The translations under genes and the position numbers were made by a program. Positions 16,622 to 24,133 of a stretch of DNA of 25,052 bases are shown in pieces. This DNA comes from an uncultured Lachnospiraceae bacterium (GTDB taxonomy: Bacteria; Bacillota; Clostridia; Lachnospirales; Lachnospiraceae). Each line of letters opens with the position of its first letter. Position 1 is the first letter of the stretch. The notes below the pieces were generated by a model, which had not been told where the DNA came from, searched no databases, and saw nothing but the letters and a program-made list of their open reading frames with translations. The stretch is taken from NCBI GenBank assembly GCA_910586615.1, contig CAJUJP010000049.1, forward strand, positions 1-25,052. The letters are read 5' to 3'.

Positions 16622-16849
16622 TCAGATGATTTCCACATCTACTCGCTTATTGTCTTTGGATGATGCCGCTTTTACAACAGAGCGGATCGCCTTCGCAATA
16701 CGGCCCTGTTTGCCAATCACCTTACCCATATCCGATGCCGCAACATGCAGTTCCACGGTAATATTCTTACCTTCCTCTTTCTCCGTTACGACTACCTCAT
16801 CAGGGTTTTCCACAAGAGCTTTTGCGATTACTTCAACCAATTCTTTCAT
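16622..16849 (-). CDS. khpA: KH-domain RNA-binding protein KhpA
   Basis: A 75-residue single KH domain protein of normal length. The RNA-binding GxxG loop is in GKVIGKQGRIAKAIR, flanked by ITVELHVAASDM. In Firmicutes KhpA pairs with KhpB (Jag/EloR) and affects cell elongation and small-RNA biology; that is family knowledge, not visible here. ATG 16849 is preceded by GGAGGTGGACT. It sits 51 bases after rpsP, in its conserved location between rpsP and rimM. Confidence 0.94.
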   Translation of the reverse strand: MKELVEVIAKALVENPDEVVVTEKEEGKNITVELHVAASDMGKVIGKQGRIAKAIRSVVKAASSKDNKRVDVEII

Positions 16850-16900
16850 AGTCCACCTCCAAAAGCCGACTTCTCGAATAACTGTCCGTAATAGTAAACC

Positions 16901-17146
16901 CTATTTTGTAATGCCTACGCTCTTGAAAATTCTGCTGACAACTTCTGTCGGCTGAGCACCGTTCTCCAGCCACTTCTTTGCTGCTTCCTCATCTACCTTG
17001 TAGGTGCTGGGATCTGTGTTGGGATCATATGTGCCGATCTCATCGATACATCTGCCATCTCTAGGAGATCTGGAATCTGCTACCACGATTCTGTAGTAAG
17101 GATGCTTTTTCTGTCCCATTCTTCTTAATCTGATTTTAACTGCCAT
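16901..17146 (-). CDS. rpsP: 30S ribosomal protein S16
   Basis: S16 is a small-subunit assembly protein. The 81-residue sequence starts MAVKIRLRRMGQKKHPYYRI and has the expected VVADSRSPRDGRCIDEIGTY and WLENGAQPTEVVSRIFKSVG. The start at 17146 was taken because the upstream GGAGG sits eight bases before it and S16 begins with MAVKIRL; a longer frame from 17161 reads through the ribosome binding site. It follows ffh by 45 bases and precedes khpA. Confidence 0.97.
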   Translation of the reverse strand: MAVKIRLRRMGQKKHPYYRIVVADSRSPRDGRCIDEIGTYDPNTDPSTYKVDEEAAKKWLENGAQPTEVVSRIFKSVGITK

Positions 17147-17191
17147 TTTCTTTGCCTCCATGTAAAAAATATTATTGTTTATTTTGAAACC

Positions 17192-18559
17192 CTAAAATGG
17201 GAATTTCATACCGCCCATGCCGCCGAACATTCCACGCCCCTTCTTGCCGCCCATCATGCTGGGAAGCTGCTTCATCATCTTCTGGGACTGTTCAAACTGC
17301 TTGATAAATTTGTTGACCACCGCAATGTCCACGCCCGCGCCCCGCGCGATCCTGTGTTTCCTGCTTGGATTTAAAAGCTTCGGATTCTGACGCTCCGCAG
17401 GTGTCATGCTTAAAACAATTGCCTCCATGCGCGCAAGCTGTTTCTCATCCACCATGGATTCTATCTCACCCAGCTTACTGCCCATACCCGGCATCATGCT
17501 TAAGATCCCGGACAGACCGCCCATATTACGCATCTGCTTCATGCTTTCCAGATAATCGTCAAAGTCAAACTTCCCCTTCTTCATGCGGGAAGCCATCTGC
17601 TTCTCTTTCTCTTCGTCGATATCTATGTTCTGCTGTGCCTTCTCGATCAGCGTCAGCACATCGCCCATACCCAGAATCCGGCTGGCCATTCTGTCAGGAT
17701 AAAACTGTTCCAGATCCGACAGCTTCTCACCCATACCGATATAAAGAATCGGCCTGCCAGTCACGGCCTTGATGGAAAGAGCCGCACCGCCTCTGGAATC
17801 ACCGTCCATCTTGGATAAAATCACGCCGTCCACACCGACCTTTTCATCAAAGTCTTTGGCCACATTGACAGCGTCCTGACCGGTCATGGCATCCACCACC
17901 AGAAGCGTCTGATGCACCGTCACATTATCCTTGATCTCCTGCAGTTCCGCCATCATCTCCTCGTCAATGTGGAGACGTCCCGCCGTATCCAGAATGACAA
18001 TATTATGTCCGTTCTTCTCCGCATGTTCGATGGCCGCCTTCGCAATATTCACAGGCTTATGGTTCTCCCCCATGGAAAAAACATCCACCTGCTGTTTCTC
18101 ACCGTTAACCTGCAGCTGTTTAATTGCCGCCGGCCTGTACACATCACAGGCAACTAACAGCGGCTTCTTGCCTTTCAGCTTCATCTTGCCGGCAATCTTC
18201 GCTGTGGTGGTAGTCTTACCTGCACCCTGAAGACCGCACATCATAATGACTGTCATGGATTTGCCCGGCTGTAACGTGATCTCTGTAGTCTCGGAACCCA
18301 TCAGAGAAACCATCTCTTCATTGACGATCTTGATAACCATCTGTCCCGGATTCAGACCGTTGAGCACATCCGCACCGATGGCCCGCTCCTCCACTGATTT
18401 GACAAACTGCTTCACTACCTTGAAGTTGACATCCGCTTCAAGAAGCGCCATCTTGACTTCCTTCAAAGCCACTTTGACATCTTCTTCTGTAAGACGCCCT
18501 TTGCCTCTCAGGTTTTTGAACACATTCTGCAGTTTGTCTGTGAGACTTTCAAATGCCAT
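17192..18559 (-). CDS. ffh: Signal recognition particle protein Ffh
   Basis: Ffh is the GTPase of the signal recognition particle. It binds SRP RNA and signal sequences and docks with FtsY for co-translational membrane targeting. The 455 residues show the N domain (1-90), the G domain with P-loop GLQGAGKT (109-116), DTAGR (191-195) and SKMDGDSRGG (249-258), and a methionine-rich M domain from about 300 (MKQMRNMGGLSGILSMMPGM). It ends in the usual glycine/methionine-rich tail. Length is normal. The start at 18559 has AAAGG eleven bases upstream. The 117-base gap after ylxM contains an imperfect TTGTGAT/ATCACAA inverted repeat. The ylxM-ffh pairing is the standard Firmicutes arrangement. Confidence 0.98.
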   Translation of the reverse strand: MAFESLTDKLQNVFKNLRGKGRLTEEDVKVALKEVKMALLEADVNFKVVKQFVKSVEERAIGADVLNGLNPGQMVIKIVNEEMVSLMGSETTEITLQPGKSMTVIMMCGLQGAGKTTTTAKIAGKMKLKGKKPLLVACDVYRPAAIKQLQVNGEKQQVDVFSMGENHKPVNIAKAAIEHAEKNGHNIVILDTAGRLHIDEEMMAELQEIKDNVTVHQTLLVVDAMTGQDAVNVAKDFDEKVGVDGVILSKMDGDSRGGAALSIKAVTGRPILYIGMGEKLSDLEQFYPDRMASRILGMGDVLTLIEKAQQNIDIDEEKEKQMASRMKKGKFDFDDYLESMKQMRNMGGLSGILSMMPGMGSKLGEIESMVDEKQLARMEAIVLSMTPAERQNPKLLNPSRKHRIARGAGVDIAVVNKFIKQFEQSQKMMKQLPSMMGGKKGRGMFGGMGGMKFPF

Positions 18560-18676
18560 ATAAATTTATGCCTTTCATAAATACCTTACATAAAATGAAT
18601 GTTACATAATAAAGTACATCTATCACCCGCTGCGTCTTGCTTTGTGATCCTGCTGTCCATGCCAGATGTGCAGATA

Positions 18677-19039
18677 TCACAATTCCTGCAGGATTTCGGC
18701 TGACAGCTTCCTGACCTGTACACTGTAGGACATGCAGGCATCTCTGTCAGTTCTGGCATCCTCTTCAAACTGCTCTGACAGCCTGTTGATGGCAGATATT
18801 TTCGCCTTGATGCTCTCAAATCTGGCTATGAGCTGCAGTTTGTCCTCATAATCCTGCAATGACTTGTCGCAGCGCTTTACAATATCATGTACCGCCTGTC
18901 TGCTGATTCCCTCTTCCTGTGCAATCTCACCGAGAGAGAGATTGTCATACACGATGTTCTCGTAGATCTGACGCTGATGTTTCGTCAGCAGTTCTCCATA
19001 GAAATCATATAATAGTCCTTGTTCTACGATTTTCTCCAT
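18677..19039 (-). CDS. ylxM: YlxM, putative helix-turn-helix partner of Ffh (UPF0122)
   Basis: A 120-residue protein of the YlxM/p13 family, which is encoded next to ffh and modulates SRP activity in some Gram-positives. The N-terminal two thirds resemble sigma-70 region 4: LLTKHQRQIYENIVYDNLSL, then EIAQEEGISRQAVHDIVKRC, a clear helix-turn-helix. A helical tail follows (SIKAKISAINRLSEQFEED). The start at ATG 19039 has GAAGG seven bases upstream. It is the first gene of the housekeeping operon and is preceded by a near-consensus promoter. In many Firmicutes ftsY precedes it; here the upstream neighbour is the toxin-antitoxin unit. Confidence 0.95.
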   Translation of the reverse strand: MEKIVEQGLLYDFYGELLTKHQRQIYENIVYDNLSLGEIAQEEGISRQAVHDIVKRCDKSLQDYEDKLQLIARFESIKAKISAINRLSEQFEEDARTDRDACMSYSVQVRKLSAEILQEL

Positions 19040-19120
19040 GCCTAAACCTTCTGCGGAAAATGCCGTTTGTACACATCCGCTTTCACTGACGGAATGTTCT
19101 GCATTTCTTCCGACTTTTGC

Positions 19121-19149
19121 ATTCTACTATATAAAGAAACGGGTGTCAA
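19121..19149 (-). promoter_or_regulatory. Promoter of the ylxM-ffh operon
   Basis: Minus-strand TTGACA (19149-19144), exactly 17 bases, then TAGAAT (19126-19121): a perfect -35 and five of six at the -10. It lies about 80 bases before the ylxM start and should drive the housekeeping block. Confidence 0.85.
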
Positions 19150-19168
19150 GTATTTTTTCTTGACAGAC

Positions 19169-19181
19169 TATTGTTACAATA
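19169..19181. promoter_or_regulatory. 13-bp perfect palindrome between divergent promoters
   Basis: TATTGTTACAATA lies 20 bases upstream of the ylxM -35 and 17 bases before the -35 of the plus-strand small RNA. It has the same half-site letters as the accessory-operon palindromes but in opposite polarity (ATTGT-N-ACAAT). It could be an operator or an incidental AT-rich palindrome. Confidence 0.3.
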
Positions 19182-19197
19182 ACCATGTGTTTTGCCC

Positions 19198-19226
19198 TTG
19201 AATCCTGCTGCCAAGTATGCTATATT
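19198..19226 (+). promoter_or_regulatory. Promoter of the candidate antitoxin RNA
   Basis: Plus-strand TTGAAT (19198-19203), a 17-base spacer ending in TGC (extended -10), then TATATT (19221-19226). Transcription would begin near 19233 and run towards the 3' end of the toxin gene. Confidence 0.65.
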
Positions 19227-19232
19227 AAGCAT

Positions 19233-19338
19233 AGAAAAAGGGAAAGCCATAGAAGCGGCTCTACCCACAAACAGTTATTACTTAACGCTTATAGCGTCAG
19301 CCGTCACTACTGTGAATAGTGGCGGCTATTTCTTTTTT
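19233..19338 (+). ncRNA. Candidate antisense antitoxin RNA of a type I toxin system
   Basis: The promoter at 19198-19226 and a hairpin with U-run define a plus-strand RNA of about 100 bases. It contains AACGCTTATAGCGT and ends in AGCCGTCACTA/TAGTGGCGGCT (19299-19327; 11-base stem with one G-U pair), followed by ATTTCTTTTTT. Its 3' end overlaps the stop codon and end of the minus-strand toxin gene, the convergent layout seen in txpA/ratA-type systems. No start codon with a ribosome binding site was seen in it. A diverged copy lies in inverted orientation on the other side of the toxin (19549-19646). Assignment as antitoxin is inference from layout. Confidence 0.6.
19299..19338 (+). terminator. 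Hairpin terminator of the small RNA
   Basis: Stem AGCCGTCACTA/TAGTGGCGGCT with a seven-base loop, followed by a T-rich run to 19338. Read on the minus strand the same hairpin lies directly after the toxin stop and may also shape the toxin transcript end, although no U-run follows in that direction. Confidence 0.75.
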
Positions 19339-19421
19339 CCCTTGTAAATCTGATAAATCAAATTCGCAAGGGCGACAGCAAGTATACCGATCTGGATTAA
19401 ATCCTGATATGTAACATACAT
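19326..19421 (-). CDS. Hol_Tox-like small membrane peptide, candidate type I toxin
   Basis: A 31-residue peptide beginning MYVTYQDLIQIGILAVALAN and ending YKGKKK. ATG 19421 has AGGAGG eight bases upstream, which decides this start over a longer frame from 19550. The first residues, one transmembrane helix (about 9-25) and the basic tail match the putative holin-like toxin family (Hol_Tox) common in Firmicutes. Such peptides insert in the cytoplasmic membrane and are normally silenced by an antisense RNA. A promoter at 19522-19550, a structured leader of about 100 bases and a convergent small RNA across the 3' end support a type I toxin-antitoxin unit. Toxicity itself is not shown by sequence. 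Confidence 0.82.
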   Translation of the reverse strand: MYVTYQDLIQIGILAVALANLIYQIYKGKKK

Positions 19422-19428
19422 TGCATCG

Positions 19429-19467
19429 CCCTCCTTTCTTTCGTCTGGAGGGCTACTTGAACCCTCC
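19429..19467 (-). promoter_or_regulatory. Ribosome-binding-site sequestering element in toxin leader
   Basis: On the minus strand GGAGGG (19467-19462), CCCTCC (19452-19447) and the toxin ribosome binding site GGAGGG (19434-19429) lie in series. CCCTCC can pair with either GGAGGG, so the leader can fold to free or to hide the binding site. The pairing is visible; the switch is inference. Confidence 0.5.
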
Positions 19468-19521
19468 GCAAAATAAAAGAGGGGTAAAGCCGCCTTTGGC
19501 TCTATGGTTTCCCGTGAATGG

Positions 19522-19550
19522 AGTATAGCACACATTTCTTTTTCAAACAA
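19522..19550 (-). promoter_or_regulatory. Promoter of the toxin gene
   Basis: Minus-strand TTGTTT (19550-19545), 17 bases, TATACT (19527-19522) with TGC just before the -10 (extended -10). Predicted transcript start is near 19515, about 95 bases before the toxin start codon. Confidence 0.6.
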
Positions 19551-19646
19551 TAGCCGCCACTATTCGCAGTAGTGACGGCTGACCTTGTAAACGATTTATG
19601 CTAAACACTGATTGAGGGCAGCCGTTTCTATGGCTTTTCCCTTTTT
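19549..19646 (-). repeat. Inverted, diverged copy of the small-RNA gene
   Basis: On the minus strand this segment repeats 19235-19329 of the plus strand in the same order: AAAAAGGGAAAAGCCATAGA, then a diverged middle, then TCAGCCGTCACTACTG and AATAGTGGCGGCTATT. The two arms of about 95-98 bases flank the toxin. The hairpin (19552-19580) is kept, but the following T-run is weak (TTGTTTG). It begins eight bases after the stop of the CHAP-protein gene and may serve as that gene's terminator. Confidence 0.75.
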
Positions 19647-19653
19647 ATATCTA

Positions 19654-22600
19654 TCATCTCCACCACCACAAAAATCCTTTCCCTTTAATTTTAAATCCGG
19701 CTGTCTTCACACCGCCGCAGTCGTTCTTTCCTTTTATAGTCACCGTTGCCGTACCTTTATTGATATTATTGCTGTATCCGGTAATATCATAATTATCCTG
19801 ATCCAGAATTTGTCCGTTCAGTTTCACCTGAATCTCACTCTCCGGACGTATTTCCCGTCCCGTATAGATCTGCGCCGGAATGGTAACTTTTGCTTTTCCC
19901 AGATCGGCTCTTGCGATACGATAGATCCCGCTCACCGTTCCGGTGTAGTACCTGCCCTTTGCCGTAACGGTCACCCGAAGCCCTGTTCCTGCCGGTATGA
20001 TATCCGATGCCCCAATCTCCTCTCCCGCTTTTCTTATGGATCCGTCAGACAATACCGTATCCTCGGCGTATTCATAGCGGAAACGCTTATCATAATCTTT
20101 TCCGGCACTCAAAGTCTTACCGTTTTCGTCCTTGATCGTTACTTTCGTTCTGTAAATATCCCCCTTATTCTGCCATACCCTGTCTGCTGCCGTTATGTCC
20201 AGTCCGCTAAGCTCGCCGGGGACAATCCTGTAAGTCATTTCGCAGACACCTTTAAAGCATCCTTTCCCTTTGATGATAACTGCCGGACGCTTATTTGCAT
20301 TCGTTTCGCCGCTTCCGTCATTCAGGGATGTGTTATTTCTGTAGCTTAAGGTATAATCCGTACCTTCCGTCAATGCTTTTCCCTGAAAAAGCACTTCCGG
20401 CTTCGGTTTGCATCCGCCTTTTCTGTATGCAAAGGTCTCCGCCAGTTTTATTTCGATCTTCCGCTCCGGTTCCGCCCCGTTCTCTTCTTTTCCGATATCA
20501 TATGGTTCGATCTTATAGCTTTTTTTCAAAGTGCCCGTATAGCCGTTGATTCCCTGAAAGATTGCAGTGGCCGTACCTGCTTTGCTGTTATTCCGATAGG
20601 TCACCTCATAGTCAACGTTTTCTTTCAATGTCTCTGTTATGAAATTTCCGTCAGGTTTCTTTGCCGATACAGTCAGGGTAATACTGGCGGGTATGATTTC
20701 TGCTCCCGTATACACCACAGAACCGTCAAATTCCATCTGCACCTGAGCCTTGTTCAGTGATGCCCTGGGCAGAATTTTAAAGGTTGTCCGCTTCACGCCG
20801 GCATAATCACCTTTTCCGGTAATCATAACCGATGCGCTGCCTACACCCACATGATTCTGATAGGAGACTTCATAGTCCACTCCTTCTGTCAGGACTGTTT
20901 TTTTGTCCTTCACCACCGGCACAGGCATAAGTTCCTCCCCGGTATAAATCTGATTCGGAATCTTTGCCACCGTCAGACCGGAAACAGGCTTACTCATGGT
21001 GATCGTAAGCTCTATCCTTTTTTCTCCTGTATAATTTCCCCGCCCGTGCAGAAGAATGGTATAAGTTCCGGGTTTTATGTATGCACCCGGATTGGCCGCG
21101 CCGTCCAGTTCCTCATCCGGATAGGATATCGCGTAATCTCTGTTTCTGATAAGCTTCTTTCCGTTCCAGACAACTGCTGGAAGCGGCTTTTGTACCTTTC
21201 CGGTATACTGCACAGTCATATGTTCTGCAGCCACATCCCCGTCTGAAATCGGCTTTTGCCTGATTACAAAGGTCTGCATGTCTTTGCCAGTATAATTTCC
21301 TTTTCCGGTCACCGTGATAGTCGGCGCTGATGTGCCGGAGGCTGCGTTTGCTTTGGTATTATTCTTATAAGCAATGGTATAATCCTTTTTCTCCGTCAGA
21401 AGGGTTTTATGATCATAGACACGGACTTCCGGCTTAACGGGCCTGCCTGTGTAAACCTGCGATGCCACCTTTGACATCCAAAGACCCTGCGGAATATTGT
21501 CCACATTACCCTGAGGAATGTCTTCATCGAGGACATCTCCCTGTCCTTCATCCGGTTTCTTCAATACCGTATAGGAAAAGGACTCCGGCTCACTGTCCTC
21601 ACAGCCTTCTTTTACCGCATAAGCAGATATGACAGTATCTTTTTCTATCGTAACCGGCCCGTCATAACAAATACTCTGCAAGGAAGGCACAGTCCCGTCC
21701 AGTGTGTAATAGATTGATGCACCTTCTTCACTGCAAAAAAGCATGACTTCCGTACCGCTTTCCACTTCTGTACCGGATGGAATGCTGGCTCCTGGCGGAT
21801 CCAGTTTTATTTTCTCTGCCGGTTCAAACTTCCACTGCTGTGCAGCGGCCCCGCCCATCCACACTGTGGTCCATACATTTGTGCCATCCGCCGTACTCCC
21901 ATTGGCTGCATCCATATAGTGCCCGCTGCACCGGGGCTGTATGTAATATGATCCGCTGCCGGTATCCCGGATGGTCCATTGCTGTGAATATCCGCCGTGA
22001 TCATTAAACTGCTGGACATTGGTTCCTCTTTCTGCCAGTCCTCCATAGACATCAAGACTTTTGCCGGATTTTTTGTTAAGAATCTTATAAAATCCATAAT
22101 CAAGGTATTTGACCGTAAAAATCTGGCTTTCCTGCCCCGTCTTGTGCGACAGCACCACATTCGCTTCATCTTCCGCCGATGTCCCCTGAATATCCAGGCA
22201 CATATGATCATCGAGGCTGGTCATAATATGATAATCGCCATCCGGAATTGTCTGCTCTCCTGCCGGAATAAAACGCCACTTTTGAGCGGCACCTTCATTT
22301 CCTGTCCAGATCTTGACATTGCGTCCATCTTCTGCTATACCGCCGTCCACATCCAGATAAAAGCCGCTTCCTCTTGATTGTATTGTGTAATAGGCTCCAT
22401 GATCTGTCTCGTTTATTACCCAGTTCTGTGTATGCGTATCCGGGTCATAATATTCCCACTGCCAGACATTTGCACCTTCTTCCTTGCTTGCACCCTCCAC
22501 ATCCAGACTTTTTCCCGAATATCTGTGTATGATCTTATACCCTTTATTCTCTCCAAGCCAGGTAACGGTAAAAACCTGATTTTCGTGTTCTGTGGTGTGA

Positions 22601-23730
22601 TGAATATGGGCGTTGGCTCCATTCTCCGTGGAAATATGCTCAATATCCAGACACATATGATCATCTAATCCCGTCACGATATGGTAATCTCCATCGGCAA
22701 TGGTACGGATGAAGGGTGCAGGCATGTCTGATCCGACTGCAGGTTTCGGACTGGCGTTTGCAATTTCATCATAGTTTGTTGCACGACAGTAATATACAAA
22801 TTTTGCGTCTACCAGCTGCCCATTCTGATTATAAGTCTTCATCGTACCATTCATATCAACTTCCCGCTCCCACCTGATACGACACCTGCCCGTTCCATAA
22901 TTATTTTCAACCACCGTCACCCGGCCATTCCCAAGTACTGATAACACAACAAAAGAATGTCCATAGCTGCTGTTTGCATTTTCTGCAAATCGTACATAAT
23001 CTCCAACCCGTATATTGTCCTTATCATATCTTTTGCCTCCCCCTATATTGGGATTCTGACCAAATATTTCACAAAAAATTTTACTTGCAAATGCCCAGCA
23101 TTGATACCCGCCATTATAAAAACCACATGTGTTCAGATTCCCATGTGTCGGGCAGGCTGTATCACAAACTGTGTTTTCTCCATTAACTCTACGCCAATAC
23201 TTACCATCGGGATATGTGTTCTTTAATTCATTCAACTTATCAATGACCCCATTCCCGCTTGCCGCATAAACCGAAGTATTGCCATAAACCTCAGCCGCCC
23301 CGTCATCATCCGGAATTATTTCATCGTCCGGATGATCAGTGCCATTGTTCCGGTTCTCTTCTGACATTTCTCCCTCATCAGGCGACTCTTCATCAGGCGA
23401 CTGTTCTGCTCCGGATGCATTGGAATCTTCTACGTCATCTTTATCACTTGACGTTTCGTCTCCCTTTTCCTGTTCACAGTCATTTTCACTGATTCCCTCA
23501 GTTTCACCTGTTGTTTCTTCTTTCTCTTTCGATCCATCCTGCATTTCTTCCTGTACTGTATCTGCTTCAGCTTCCTCACCGGCAAGGTTGTTTTCTTTCA
23601 AAATCTCCTCTTCCTGCCTTGGCTGTTCGGTCATCTCCGACGCATAAACACGGCCCGGTACAGATGCTGTCATCGTTACTGCCGCCATAATTCCTGCCAG
23701 TAATCTCACTCTCAAATTACGTTTTCGCAT
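19654..23730 (-). CDS. Secreted CHAP-domain protein with double ricin-type trefoil and surface repeats
   Basis: ATG 23730 is chosen because AAGGAG lies six bases upstream and a signal peptide follows (MRKRNLRVRL plus hydrophobic core, probable cut after VYA at 30). Residues 35-145 are an acidic E/D/S linker. Residues 160-315 form a CHAP/NlpC-like hydrolase with GGYQCWAFASKIF (Cys211), YGHSFVVLSV (His257) and VENNYG (Asn276/277). Two ricin-type beta-trefoils follow (about 344-488 and 497-637), with QxW-like motifs such as QNWVIN, AAQKWRF and QQWTIRD. Next comes a chitobiase-type C-terminal domain (645-723, IYYTLDGTVPS). Seven repeats of about 80 residues end the protein (YTG..., DYxxxYxNN, GkGnYtG). 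There is no LPXTG motif; it ends KGKGFLWWWR. It probably cleaves or binds cell-wall glycan outside the cell. It is monocistronic, with a promoter near 23825-23853. Confidence 0.9.
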   Translation of the reverse strand: MRKRNLRVRLLAGIMAAVTMTASVPGRVYASEMTEQPRQEEEILKENNLAGEEAEADTVQEEMQDGSKEKEETTGETEGISENDCEQEKGDETSSDKDDVEDSNASGAEQSPDEESPDEGEMSEENRNNGTDHPDDEIIPDDDGAAEVYGNTSVYAASGNGVIDKLNELKNTYPDGKYWRRVNGENTVCDTACPTHGNLNTCGFYNGGYQCWAFASKIFCEIFGQNPNIGGGKRYDKDNIRVGDYVRFAENANSSYGHSFVVLSVLGNGRVTVVENNYGTGRCRIRWEREVDMNGTMKTYNQNGQLVDAKFVYYCRATNYDEIANASPKPAVGSDMPAPFIRTIADGDYHIVTGLDDHMCLDIEHISTENGANAHIHHTTEHENQVFTVTWLGENKGYKIIHRYSGKSLDVEGASKEEGANVWQWEYYDPDTHTQNWVINETDHGAYYTIQSRGSGFYLDVDGGIAEDGRNVKIWTGNEGAAQKWRFIPAGEQTIPDGDYHIMTSLDDHMCLDIQGTSAEDEANVVLSHKTGQESQIFTVKYLDYGFYKILNKKSGKSLDVYGGLAERGTNVQQFNDHGGYSQQWTIRDTGSGSYYIQPRCSGHYMDAANGSTADGTNVWTTVWMGGAAAQQWKFEPAEKIKLDPPGASIPSGTEVESGTEVMLFCSEEGASIYYTLDGTVPSLQSICYDGPVTIEKDTVISAYAVKEGCEDSEPESFSYTVLKKPDEGQGDVLDEDIPQGNVDNIPQGLWMSKVASQVYTGRPVKPEVRVYDHKTLLTEKKDYTIAYKNNTKANAASGTSAPTITVTGKGNYTGKDMQTFVIRQKPISDGDVAAEHMTVQYTGKVQKPLPAVVWNGKKLIRNRDYAISYPDEELDGAANPGAYIKPGTYTILLHGRGNYTGEKRIELTITMSKPVSGLTVAKIPNQIYTGEELMPVPVVKDKKTVLTEGVDYEVSYQNHVGVGSASVMITGKGDYAGVKRTTFKILPRASLNKAQVQMEFDGSVVYTGAEIIPASITLTVSAKKPDGNFITETLKENVDYEVTYRNNSKAGTATAIFQGINGYTGTLKKSYKIEPYDIGKEENGAEPERKIEIKLAETFAYRKGGCKPKPEVLFQGKALTEGTDYTLSYRNNTSLNDGSGETNANKRPAVIIKGKGCFKGVCEMTYRIVPGELSGLDITAADRVWQNKGDIYRTKVTIKDENGKTLSAGKDYDKRFRYEYAEDTVLSDGSIRKAGEEIGASDIIPAGTGLRVTVTAKGRYYTGTVSGIYRIARADLGKAKVTIPAQIYTGREIRPESEIQVKLNGQILDQDNYDITGYSNNINKGTATVTIKGKNDCGGVKTAGFKIKGKGFLWWWR

Positions 23731-23824
23731 GTCTTCTCCTTCCTGTTTCACCCAGACTGAATCACACATTTTTGCTTATCTTGACACTAATTCAACTTCA
23801 TTCATTTTGCAGCATACTAAATAA

Positions 23825-23853
23825 ACGATATGAGCATCCACGTTTCAAGTCAA
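23825..23853 (-). promoter_or_regulatory. Possible promoter of the CHAP-protein gene
   Basis: Minus-strand TTGACT (23853-23848), 17 bases, TATCGT (23830-23825). The -35 is good, the -10 weak. It would give a leader of about 90 bases. Confidence 0.4.
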
Positions 23854-24016
23854 TTTCCAAAAAACAGTTTATATCCCTTTTGTGCAGATTTTATATTTTA
23901 TGTTTCTCAACAGGGTAATAGAAAGGCAGAATCGCCAAAGATTAAATTCTACAAATAACGTTTTATCCGGATCCGCTTCGCGGACTCGGACAAGCGAAGG
24001 AATTTCCTATATCAAA

Positions 24017-24059
24017 ATGTCCTGCATTATAGTAAAAACGCTGCTATACTGCAGGACAT
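24017..24059. repeat. 43-base interrupted palindrome
   Basis: Arms ATGTCCTGCATTATAG (24017-24032) and CTATACTGCAGGACAT (24044-24059) pair over 16 positions with one mismatch around an 11-base loop. On the minus strand it lies about 75 bases after the stop at 24134 and is followed by ATTTTGAT, so it may be that gene's terminator. The near-perfect symmetry also fits a small mobile palindromic repeat. Confidence 0.7.
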
Positions 24060-24133
24060 AAAATCATATGCATTTCTTTTTCAGATGAAAGACCCTATGT
24101 TTCCTGTAGATCCCCATGGCTGTATGTTTAACG

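Larger units (their letters stand above)
23770..24133. other. Intergenic region with promoter and palindromes
   Basis: This 364-base AT-rich stretch between the cysteine-peptidase-like gene and the CHAP gene has no convincing gene. It holds a probable promoter for the CHAP gene (23825-23853), a GC-rich hairpin TCCGGATCCGC/GCGGACTCGGA with loop TTC (23966-23990), and a long palindrome (24017-24059). Neither hairpin is followed by a convincing T-run on the minus strand. Confidence 0.6.
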
